The notes beneath the pieces were generated by a model. The model made no database searches and was not told the DNA's origin. It was given only the letters and a program-made list of their open reading frames with translations. The position numbers were made by a program, and so were the translations under genes. 46,045 nt of DNA from Glomus cerebriforme (taxonomy: Eukaryota; Glomeromycota; Glomeromycetes; Glomerales; Glomeraceae). Below, in pieces: positions 34,155 through 44,242 of the stretch. The first letter of the stretch is position 1; each line of letters begins with the position of its first letter. Where the stretch lies: NCBI GenBank assembly GCA_003550305.1, contig QKYT01000001.1:605683-651727 (forward strand), given 5' to 3'.

Positions 34155-34290
34155 CAGTCGTCCCCCTCTATAGGCACCCCCTGTTTAGTATAAGCACATT
34201 TATGCTTGGCCCAAGTTACTAATAATATTATTAAAAAAACCTCCTCTATAGTCACATCATATAGGTTTTTTATAATCACACCTTTGAAAG
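34155..34290. mobile_element. Truncated end of a pogo/Tc1-like element
   Basis: After TA (34153-34154) the sequence starts CAGTCGTCCCCCTCTATAGG (then CACC), similar to the 6599 terminus CAGTTAGACCTCTATATAGT (then CACC). It goes on with CTATAGTCACATCATATAGG and TATAATCACACC words. No matching right end was seen; the element seems cut off by the kelch pseudogene region. Confidence 0.5.
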
Positions 34291-34466
34291 CATCAGAGAC
34301 AGTTTCGATCATATTTATATTGCGACTTTGATTTAAAAATTTGAAATATTTAATGATTTTTGAAAAATGATAAAAAATATTTACTTAAAACTGCTGTGTG
34401 CATGCCTCTTGCTATGAAAATTATAATTTATTATATAAATTTTATTAAAATATGAAAGATAATTAC

Positions 34467-35380
34467 CATAATTAACCATTTTCCTTCAATGATATCATAT
34501 AAATGAATCTTATTTTTTATATACAAATAATTAAATAATATAAATAAAGCTAATTAAAAATGAAAACATTATAAACATTATTACAAAGAAATAAATTGTA
34601 ACCTCTCGAGATAAATGATTTTCCCATCTGATAATAACGTAGTAGCTGTAGCTAAGGTCATAATTTAAATTACTGTCTCGTTCCCAAATAAATGGATTAA
34701 TCATCGTATCCAAAATATCAAAATCATTTCTATAAGATGGAGGCTCTTTATTAGCGCTAACTGTTGTAGCCCAAACGTAACCATGTCCCGAATCCGACTT
34801 GGGATATCCCAAATCAAACTTGGGACAATCCTATGTCCGAAATTTAACCATATCCCAAACAAAACTAGTAAATTTTAAATGTTTAAGACGTCTCAAACTA
34901 CCATTTAAGACTGGGTTAGTTTGGGACATGGTCAAGTTTCGGATATAAGGTTTTCCCAAGTTTGATTTGGGACATGGTAGTGTTTGGGCTACAACAGTAC
35001 CACCAAATATATACATCTTCGCCAACCATCTACGTCTAATTGGTTTAATAATACCTCTGACATAAGACCATTCTGGATTGTTGGTATTAAATGCAAAAAT
35101 TAAAGGTGGCGTAACATCTTTAACATTTACAATATCCCCACCAAATATAAAAATTGTATTTTTGTTAGGGCAGGGCCACAAATAGTTGATGTTGCCCTTG
35201 CATGTCCGGGAATGTAAGTTATATTAGTTAAATCAACCATTGGTAAATCTAATAAAGTATTAAAAGGCTTTGAAACGTCTAAATAATAAAAATCATTGGT
35301 AAACGATTTTTCATCCGTATGGAATAGACTTTATCATTTATGTAATTTGCGGTGGTATATCCAGCACGCTTAAGAAGTGT
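34467..35380 (-). pseudogene. Second kelch-repeat gene, truncated and interrupted
   Basis: Minus-strand kelch pieces in order: RAGYTTANYINDKVYS (about 35380), SFTNDFYYLDVSKPFNTLL, ARATSTICGPALTK shifting frame into NKNTIFIFGGDIVNVKDVT (near 35160), WSYVRGIIKPIRRRW, MYIFGGT, then a 239-bp inserted element, then SANKEPPSYRNDFDILDTM, LLSDGKIIYL in another frame (near 34630) and IHLYDIIEGKWLI (34510-34467). The 5-prime part with signal peptide is missing, and no C-terminal anchor is found. Removing the insertion restores FGGTVSANKEP in frame, which places it inside a coding exon. It is a paralogue of the gene at 30550-32026 on the same strand, probably a tandem duplicate. Confidence 0.75.
34760..34998. 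mobile_element. 239-bp fold-back element inserted in the kelch pseudogene
   Basis: The left end ACTGTTGTAGCCCAAAC(G) and the right end (A)GTTTGGGCTACAACAGT are perfect inverted copies over about 17 bp. Pairing continues nearly to the middle (ACCATGTCCC-AATC-ACTTGGGA against TCCCAAGT-GATT-GGGACATGGT; TCCGAAA-TT against AA-TTTCGGA), so a transcript would form one long hairpin. The target duplication is unclear: ACTGTT/ACAGTT is possible if the element proper starts at GTAGCCC. No coding capacity. Confidence 0.75.
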
Positions 35381-37123
35381 ATTCTAAGAATTAACGATAG
35401 TAAGCGAATTTTTCGGACTTGCTTTATGAAGGGTTTATAATATATTTTAACATTTAACCAGAACTATGTATCAGAGATTAAACATTTGTAAAAATTTTGT
35501 ATATTCCTGGATGTTTCAAAATCATAAAGAATTTTCGATAATAAGTACTGATTTATTAGTAACACGTTGATTTTACGTGAAATATTAATGATAATCTTTA
35601 TATAGTGGTATGGTTATATATTTTTGTAAGAAAAGAAATTATTATCAAAGCATATAAGTTTTTGTTTTGTGTATAATTTAATTTTTTTTTTCAAAAGATT
35701 GTTGGGTTTTTGGACAGACAATTTAATTACTGTAAACCATTTTAAAAAAAATCTTCTAATGACATTTAAACCAATAAATCATATTTCTCTTTAATTTGAG
35801 ATTAGGTGGTGAATAATTAAGTCACTAATAATTTGTTGGTAAAGAATAACCTTTTCTTTCTTTTTTTTCTAGATTATTATCAATTAGATTTTAATGCTTA
35901 GCAAGTGTTAAGTTACAGTCAAGTGTAATTTACATAATTCCACTAGGGTCATAATGTTGGCTGGCACTATGATGCATTTCGTGATCCTGGTTTGATCTAT
36001 AAACATATCATATGATCTTTCTAGTATCTTTCTATTACCGGGAACAAAACTGAAAAGATACAAAGTAGATGCATGTACATTACTGTACAAGTACGCGTGT
36101 CAAAATTAAAGTTAAACCGCCAAAAATCACGTTTTATCAATTACCATATTAATATTTATTCAAAAATCGAAAAGTAATAAATCATGATTCATGGTAAATA
36201 GTTTTTTTTTCATTGAAAAAAAGAAATATGATATCTTTTCCTTTAGAAATAATTTATATATTTTTTTTTAATTTTTAATAAATTTATTATATTTTCTCAC
36301 ACATTTAATTAAAATTAAAATTAAACTAATTTAACTAAATATTTATTTACTGTATATAACAAATAATTTGATATCTAAATTTTATTTTATTTTTTTCCAA
36401 ATAATCTTTTTTTTTTTGAGTGAACGAGAAAAAAAAATAATATATTCTTTCTACTCGTTTTTTTTCAATAAACAAAATAAATAAAATAAAATAAAAAATA
36501 AAATTATCATTCAAAAAAAATATCATTAATTTTCGTGATTTCATCAATACTATCTATCGTATATATTTCGATAGTAGTGCGATTTATTTTATTTTTTTTT
36601 TTTTTTATTCAAAAAAAAAAAAAAAAATTTAGTAAGGAATTATAAATTGTTTTGTCGTTGATAGTAAAATCAACAAGCAAAATAAGAGAGGGGATGTCTG
36701 ATAGTTTTAAAAAAAAGATTTTTATGATGAAAAAAAAGAAAGGAGGGGAAGGAGGATTAAAGAACAAATTGTGGATAAAATAATTGTTCTCATGAGAATG
36801 AATGAACGTATAATAATAAATATGGAACAAAATTTAGAACATTTACTTTTAACTAAAAAAAAATAAAATAAAATAATAATAATCAAGTTATATTATAAAA
36901 AGAATTAAAAGCTGAGGAGAAATAAAATGAATGTCAAATTCAAAAATATTTTTTTTTTTTCCCAACTTTATCCCGAAAAATAAAAAAAACATATATCACC
37001 TCTATATATTTTTTTTTTTCTTTTTTTTTTCTATTTTCTTATTTTTTTTCCCAATGTAGTGTTTGTATATACATAAATATTACATCAAAAATCCTAATTT
37101 ACTGTACCAAATAAAAGGAAGAA
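35381..37123. other. AT-rich region, no gene seen
   Basis: It holds long A/T homopolymers (for example 36590-36628, 36950-37060) and hydrophobic low-complexity frames on minus that are composition artefacts. 35880-36110 is GC-richer without motifs. The last kilobase is downstream of the seven-transmembrane gene. Confidence 0.5.
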
Positions 37124-38876
37124 TTATATATCACCATCATCACTTAATGTTGTTCTAGAAGTAAATAATGTTTCTGTAAATGTAGAAGTATATGGTATAG
37201 AAGTATTTTGTGCAGGAGTATGTAATGTAGAAGTATGTGGTGCAGAAGTATGTAATGTAGAAGTATTTAGTGCAGAAGTATATGGGGTAGAAGTATGTCG
37301 TGATGATGATGATGATGATGATGCTAAAGCAAAAGTTCCAATAACAGGGGATGAGGATGATGTAATACTTGTAGGAGAATCTAATTGTGCGGAACCTCTA
37401 CGAGATGAAATTGTAACAACAGGAGCAGGCCAACGTAATAAAGGAGCATCAGAATCCGTAGAATTATTACGTGTATGAATCAAACTTTCAACATCTGATG
37501 ATACGTGTTCCATAGTTGGAGAATGGGATGTATCAGATGTTGAATTTGATACTGTTGGAATTACTATATTTTCTAATCTTGGTTCTGATTTATCAGGTAC
37601 TCTCATCTCACTAATTATAATAAAAAAGGTTAGTTATCAATTTGATTATAACATATAAATAAATATTTAATAATATACATACCCATAAGCGATTCCACCC
37701 ATTACGAAAATATTTAGTATCATAGGTACCCAATTTGTGATAGCAGCTAATACTTTGCTAATTTCAATATTGTTTATGATTGGTCCTTTCAAGAAAGCAA
37801 ATAAACCTAAAATAATACCTAAAGCCGTAAAACTTAGAATGAATGCTGTATTTATTATACGCATCTAAAAAAAAAAAANTTTAAAACAAATTAATAAGTT
37901 GAAAAAACATTAAAATTTTTTTTTTTTTATGATAATATCGATATATATATATATATACGTTACCTTTCTAACGGAACGTTGTAATTTTTTATGTTTTATT
38001 TCCAATTCACTAACAACATAATTACTTCGTCTACTACGAGAACTTCTTGTAGGATAACCATTAACACCTTCTAATAAATGTAAACCTTCACTAGCAATTC
38101 CAACTAATTTATTACCATAAACTAAAAATCCAATAGCTACTAAAAAAGCACTTATAGAACTAGTACAAAAATAAATTATTCCTATTATATTAATAATTTT
38201 ATCAGAATTGAAAGTAGGATATTGATGAAAATAACCTCTAAACACAGCACAAGTAATTCTAATTGTACCAAGTACTAAAATATATGAAATATATACACCA
38301 GCTATACCACGTAAATTTGGAAGGTGTAAAGAATGTTTATAATGTGGATTTTGTCTATAGAAATACATACGAGGAATTGTACGTAATACACCTGCTAGAT
38401 AAGTTACAACAGAAACCAATCCAAGGAACCATGAAAAATCTAATACTACTTCACGTACTATCCATTGTCCTGGGAATAAGTTATATATTAATATGACACA
38501 ACTAATCACTCGAGCTATAAAAAATAAAAAAGGAAAATTTTAATTAGATAATTAGATTAAGAATTAAAAACAAAAGAATTGAAAAAAAAAACTTACCAAT
38601 ACCCCAGAATATTTGTATGAATAAATAACCTTCTAACGTTAAAAAACCTTTTATTCTAAACAATTTTGTATCAGGTCTACTATAAAGACGCCATGATAAT
38701 AACCATATAGAACATAAGAATATAAAAAGTGATAAATAAGTTGTAACTCCATATACCACTTGAAAATATTCTTGAGCGAAACAATCTGTCACATTTATTG
38801 TCCAATCGCAATTACTCGTTTGTGATGAATTATCTTGTGAAGATGATGATGTGGATAACATATTTAAATTATTCAT
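37124..38876 (-). CDS. Seven-transmembrane receptor-like (GPCR-like) protein
   Basis: Putative plasma-membrane sensor. Four exons on minus: 38876-38597, 38514-37964, 37864-37683, 37610-37124, joined in frame, 499 aa. The N-terminus (1-38) is Ser/Asn/Gln-rich with an N-glycosylation site NVT and two Cys (23, 32). Seven hydrophobic segments lie at about 38-60, 77-107, 118-139, 160-186, 199-226, 280-303 and 314-338. The third loop (about 227-279) is basic with RSSRSRRS and LEIKHKKLQRSVRK, as expected for G-protein contact. The cytosolic tail (about 339-499) is Ser/Thr-rich with poly-Ser and pentapeptide repeats. No DRY or NPxxY is obvious, so the class cannot be assigned; Git3/cAMP-receptor-like fungal receptors are the nearest idea. 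The start at MNNLNMLSTS is the first ATG before TM1. An N base (37879) lies in intron 2, outside the coding sequence. Confidence 0.8.
37179..37325 (-). repeat. Coding 15-bp minisatellite and poly-Ser run in the receptor tail
   Basis: Eight pentapeptides in a row on minus: TSTPY, TSALN, TSTLH, TSAPH, TSTLH, TPAQN, TSIPY, TSTFT (consensus T-S-x-x-H/Y/N). In the DNA this shows as GTAGAAGTATG-type units 15 bp apart. Directly upstream in the protein is a Ser run encoded by ATC-type codons (GATGATGATGATG on plus, 37301-37323). Copy number is likely to vary between isolates and would change phosphorylatable Ser/Thr content. Confidence 0.85.
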
Positions 38877-41577
38877 ATATAAAAAAAAAATTATTTACAA
38901 TTATTTACAAAAGAAAAAATATATACAGTATATATATTTTTTTTTTTCAAAAAAAAAAAAGTCGATGTAAAGTTGGAAGCCTTTTATATCTAAAAATGTT
39001 TACACTAAAAAAAGGGACTAATTTAGGTGACAAAATAAATAGTTTAATTAATTATATTGTTTATTTTATTTTATTTTTTTTTGTTCCAGTATTTTTTTTT
39101 TTTTTTAATTTCGGTTTTAAAGAGAAAATATAATAAAATATTTCCTCAATAAAATTCCGAAACAAAAAAAAAAATTTGGTAAAAAAAAGAAAGGAGAGAA
39201 TTTTTTTTCGAGTCCAGGTAAGAAAAAAAGTGGGCGGATTAAATCTTTTTCGATGATAAACATAAATGCAGAAAGATTTCACAAACTATTAGTTAATGAT
39301 AATCTACAAGGTACTTCTTTCAATGCATAAAAGTATAACAAATACAAATAAATGATTCATGCAATCAAAAGTACGTCATTACCTATAATAAACATATAAT
39401 AAACAATGAATGTATTCCCAATCTAATTATAACATGTAAATATTACCCTTGTAACTAATAAATATACTTATTATGGAGAATGAATTAAAATTAAAATAGT
39501 GGGAATGAGTGGCGTGTAATAAGTCAACCGATCACCTTTACTTAAAATACTAAACCAAACGGATATTAGCTTAAGACTGTGGCTTGGCAAAATATTAATA
39601 GTTTCACAAAACGGAGACAATGATGTTTGTTCCCAATCTTTACTTTCTATAGAAATATTTTTGTTTCAAGAATAATAAACCGAAAGGTAAAAGAAACATT
39701 CTCGTGGACAAGTTTCATAAATAATCTTGGCAGTGTTATGGCAGTGTTATATAAAAAAGTTTGTTTATTTATACACAGCCAATGATATTTTATTACGTTT
39801 CTTTTTCGTGATTTTTTTTTTTTTTTTTGAAAGATTGAATGAAACTAAATATGGTTCAATTCTGGTAATTTCTTTTTTTCGAATGTATGTTCATTATTAT
39901 TGCATCATGATTTTCTTGAAAAAGTTCCTTATTTGGTAACTGTGTTAATTAAATAGTAAACACTTCTGGAACGTTCTTAAAATGTGAAGTTTATCACGCG
40001 ATGTAACATGAAATGAGGCTGAAAAAAAAATAAGGATCATCTTTTAATAATATAGACTAGGTTCCGGATTGTAATACATTATTATGGCTTATTATTAGGC
40101 GAGATTTTCCTTTTAGTTTAGTGCGTTTATTGCGGGGATAAAAGTTTTTTTTTCTGGCGGGATATTTTTAATTAAAAATATATTTATATATTTTTTATCT
40201 TATTATGTAAAACAAAACGACCCATTGTTTTTACAAATTACTAAAAAAATTTTTTCACAGGTAAAGTAAAAAACATTGAAAATTTACCATAAAGAAGGAA
40301 TTTATCCCCCTATTTTGAAACAATATAAGAAAAAATTAATGTACCATATTTGGGTCGGATTATCAATAACCGGAAAAATAATTACGATTAAAATAAATTT
40401 ATTCTCTGATAAGGAATATAAAATTTATTATAAGAACAAATAGATTATTTTATGATATTGTTATTACATGTATTTTAATTAACAGTTTTGTTAGTCTGTA
40501 CTTGTTAAATTAAATTATTAAAAAAAAACATTGTGAAAACAAATAGATTAGCGTACAATACTAACATTATCCTTTTGACATAACGTAATTATACTTCTTT
40601 ATTTCCTTCCTTTTTTAAAAAAATGTTGTCTTTTGATTGGTATCTTCAATATTTCAATTTAAATTCTTTCTTTGTTTCAATATTTGATTTTTATTTAATG
40701 CGTTATGAATGTAAAATTTTATTTTATTGTTTGTTGTATGCAAATTAAAATTAAAATTTCCTTTTTTACTCTTTACAATATTTAAAGTTTTTTTTTCTTT
40801 TTGTTCACCGCTTTTTTTTTAAAAAAAAATAAAATGATTCATTATTATTATCTTCATCTTCATCTTCGACGTCGTCACGTGAAAGATCGACGTAACTTAA
40901 TCATGTGGTTTTTGATCAGATGGTTTACGAATTGCGTGATTAACTATGGAACATTTAGTTTAACTTTATATTATTAATTAATTAATTTATAAATATTTTA
41001 TTAAGCATTACATTAGTGTTTAAGAAATATAAGAAATATAAGAAAGTGTTTATATATCAGGATAAGATTTTTAAAATACATAATCGCAATTTTTTTTCAT
41101 TTTTTTGATAATACCGTCAAACCCAAATTTTGTTGATTCCATTTTATCATTAAAAAGAGCAATAAAAAAAGAGATATTGTATGTTTTAAAATATATTTCA
41201 ATCGTTTTTTTTAAAAAAACTAACCGAAAAAGAATCTAATTAAAAAAATTTTTTGTGGCAGAATTTTTGCTGCGCCAACCAATTTTAACTTGTCATGTTC
41301 TCACGTGTTTAAATTATAGACTATTCTTTTTATGAGACTTTGTCACGCCACCTTGAAAGCATTGACAATGATATGGTCGTACAAAATTAAGTTGCTCCCG
41401 AATTTTTTGTGTAATTGCAATTAGTCATGGAACTGGCAAAAAAGAAAAATCAAGGGTCTTATTGGATGGTTTTATTTATCACGTAAATGATATTATCGTT
41501 AATTATTATTTATTGAATTCTTTATAATAATATTGTTATTATTGGAAATGTTACTATTGGTTCAAATATAAATATTG
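38877..41577. other. AT-rich intergenic region, no gene seen
   Basis: About 2.7 kb upstream of the receptor-like gene. Frames on both strands are short, Phe/Lys/Ile-rich and made by homopolymers. A GC-richer piece at 40850-40890 (CTTCATCTTCATCTTCGACG, then TCGTCACGTGAAAG) has a CACGTG core and a CTT-triplet run. Nothing else is recognised. Confidence 0.5.
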
Positions 41578-42060
41578 AATATGAACGAATAGTTTATATG
41601 GATGATTTAGAAAAAAGAAAACGAGTATATGATGGAATATGTGGAGAATGTAATGAACCTGGAAGTGGTGTCAACCTTGTAAATTGTAACGAAAAATTGG
41701 ACTAGTGGAAATCAAATTATTGATGAATTTATATCCTAAGAAACTCCTTATAGTGATATTCCTCATAAAATATGTAAAGGAATTCGACAAAAAAATTTCT
41801 CAACATACTTGCAGGTTTGATTATAATATGTTGCGATGCTAAAGCAGAAAATGGACCAACAGCTAAAGAATTTTCAAACACTACAAGCAATATATACTAG
41901 TAGACTTTTAAATTTCAAAAATCTTCCAGATCCAGCATCAGGTAACTATAATTTATTTTTATTACAAAAAATTATTTTATTAATCATTATTTGTCTTTTT
42001 TATTAGATAATCATCATATTATTCAATCGAATCTAAGCAAACATTCCTATTATAATTATA
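41578..42060 (+). pseudogene. Relic of an expanded-family protein kinase, catalytic core missing
   Basis: The start reads MDDLEKRKRVYDGICGECNE then PGSG: the short Cys-rich header (C-G-x-C) that precedes the catalytic domain in the large tyrosine-kinase-like families of mycorrhizal fungi. After a frame change and stops it jumps to CCDAKAENGPTAKEF (about 41833-41880), matching the C-terminal kinase lobe pattern C-W-D-x-x-P-x-x-R-P-T-A-x-E, with the Arg replaced. Then come AIYTSRLLNFKNLPDPAS-like residues across a frameshift and a donor GTAACT (about 41942). A short piece DNHHIIQSNLS after an acceptor near 42006 looks like the last exon. The ATP-binding and catalytic loops are absent, so there was a large internal deletion. 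Confidence 0.6.
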
Positions 42061-43710
42061 TTTATAATGTTACAGTATATTGTTTTTTTACTTATTTAAC
42101 CTTATACAACAAATAGTTTTTGTCAAATTAAATAAATCAGTTAAGATGTTTTATTTGTTTATTATGACTTATTTATAGTTATAATTTATTTATCTTTTTT
42201 ATCAATGAAAATTGACTAAGATGGCGAAATAAGATTTAATGAATGAGAAATCAAGTTTATATTTTTTTTTCGAAATGTAGTATTATATTATTAAGAAATA
42301 TTTCTCTTAAGGTTGAATAGTTGAATAAAAAATATTTATAAATCTTACCCTACGAAAATTAAAGGATATTTTCTTGAGCTAATGATTTGGACCATTTATG
42401 AAAAGTGATTAAACGTAAGTTTCGTAACAAATGTTTCGTTACGAACCTTCATTTTTCATTTTTTTTTTCTTTGTTAAAAACGTTCTAAAGGATAATCCAA
42501 TAGTTTAGGTTTTTTATATCATGGATAGTGGACGATCTATTAAAGCACAATCAAAAAGAATTATATTTGTTGCATAAAGATGGTCCAAAATACCGTACAG
42601 GTCCTATGTACGGACTGATCTATAGGCTGATTAGTTCAGTTTTCGCATTTTTTCTAATGCTAATCACAATTTTTGTTGGTATAATCATTTGTTTCATCCC
42701 AATAAGTTGAATATTTTGTATTTTATGGAAAAGATTTTGATGAATAAATAATTAAAAATGAGAGAAGAAATATGCAAATACATGTGATGATATGTATTAT
42801 TTATTTCGGGGAAAAAACCATGGTATTCCCAACTCCCCATGAAATAAACGTGTCACTCATTAAATATATACGTGATAAACTATTTTAACTATTTTAACAA
42901 TTTATAGTAGTCTATTTTCTTTTTTATTAACCTTTAAAATTTTTTCTTCTCTTTATAATCAGTACTTATAAAAATTAGAAATATATGAGACCGGGAAATA
43001 AGTAAACGAAGTTCCCAGTCACCTATAAACATAGTTAATCACATGCAAAAAATTAGACTGAAGGTAATCATGAGTGACACTTAGTGCGACAGGGGATTAT
43101 AAATAAAATCTATACGGTTTGAAAAAAAAACTATCTATTACATATTGTCCAAACTATAATTTTACAGACATTTTTTTAAAAAATACTGTATATAAAAAAT
43201 ATTTATTCAAATTTAGAATCACATAATAAATAATTGTAGCTCAAAACTTCGTTCGTACTGATCCTTGCATGTGGAATAAATTATATAACCCATTTATTTT
43301 TATTTTTATGAATAGAGTGCTAATCATAATTTTGCTAATATAAAAATGAATCGCTAAATTTGTAAGCAATAATTACGACTAACTCCAACGTAGTGCAATG
43401 CCAAGGTGCAACTCTTATCTTGAAAGTGATAAGCATTAGCCCACTCACATTATGTTGTTCCCATCCAAAAAAAGAAAAATTAAAGAAGAATTAAAGGAAA
43501 AAGTGAAAAAAGAAAAAAGAGATCTATGTAATGAGAGCCGTGTTATTTATGATGTCATTTTTTTGTGTTTTTTTGTTTAATCTCTTTCATAAAGAATCTA
43601 AGAAGTTTAATATGTGAGAATTGCTCGATACTTTGTTTTTGTAGTATTATAAATAAGTGAATTATTAGATAGTATAGATATCATTGAATGGTATTTTAAT
43701 ATCAGGAATA
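42061..43710. other. AT-rich region, no gene called
   Basis: A 61-codon plus frame (42528-42710) ends in a strong hydrophobic helix (SVFAFFLMLITIFVGIIICF), but it opens with GTG and the first in-frame ATG is inside, so it is only a weak candidate for a small tail-anchored protein. The remaining sequence shows no motif or repeat. Confidence 0.35.
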
Positions 43711-44242
43711 TCAACAATTTGATTTAATTAGGTGCTCTTTGTAATGGTTTAAGATAATATTGAGAGATGTTGTGTATTGAGGGCATAATCCTAAGTGTTT
43801 ATTAGAATCTTCATCTGAAGTAAGTGAAGTAAGAGTAAATAGGCATGTGACTGATTGATTTGGATAAAGTTTTGGATAATATAGTTTTAGGACGTTCCCT
43901 GTAGGTCTGATATTGTTTAAAGATTTAATTTTTTGATCTTTGGAGTCTGGATACATCTGATATTGGGTAACATTTTACCATTCTACGTCTGATTTTTTGA
44001 CATGGAGCGAGTGGTGCCTTGACTTGCATGCCCATTTTCTAAATTTTATCGATGAGACCTAAGTTGTATAATGTCAGTATCACGATTATTGACAGTGGAT
44101 TGATAGTTATTGCTAAAATATAGCCAAGCAGCCAAAGTAATATCATAAAATATATTAAACTCTGAGACAGTATCGCAGTTCTTGTAGACATACTATTATT
44201 AAATAAATTTTTTGTACTATGCTCAAAGATATATAGAATCAT
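43711..44242 (-). other. Possible decayed coding segment of unknown family
   Basis: Two consecutive minus frames: 44242-44039 (STRTAILSQSLIYFMILLWL, hydrophobic) and 43956-43711 (QKIKSLNNIRPTGNVLKLYY, then SDEDSNKHLGLCPQYTTSLN). GC is a little above the surroundings and neither has a low-complexity bias, which suggests former coding sequence. No domain is recognised and no splice model links them convincingly. Confidence 0.25.

Noticed and set aside
36347..36830. Minus-strand Phe/Ile-rich frames
   Set aside because: They are made by poly-A/T runs; no codon bias or domain.
38263..38496. Plus-strand 77-codon frame in the receptor gene
   Set aside because: Antisense shadow of exon 2 of the seven-transmembrane gene.
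42528..42710. Small membrane protein on plus
   Set aside because: It starts with GTG; the nearby ATG is in another frame, and no support exists beyond one hydrophobic helix.
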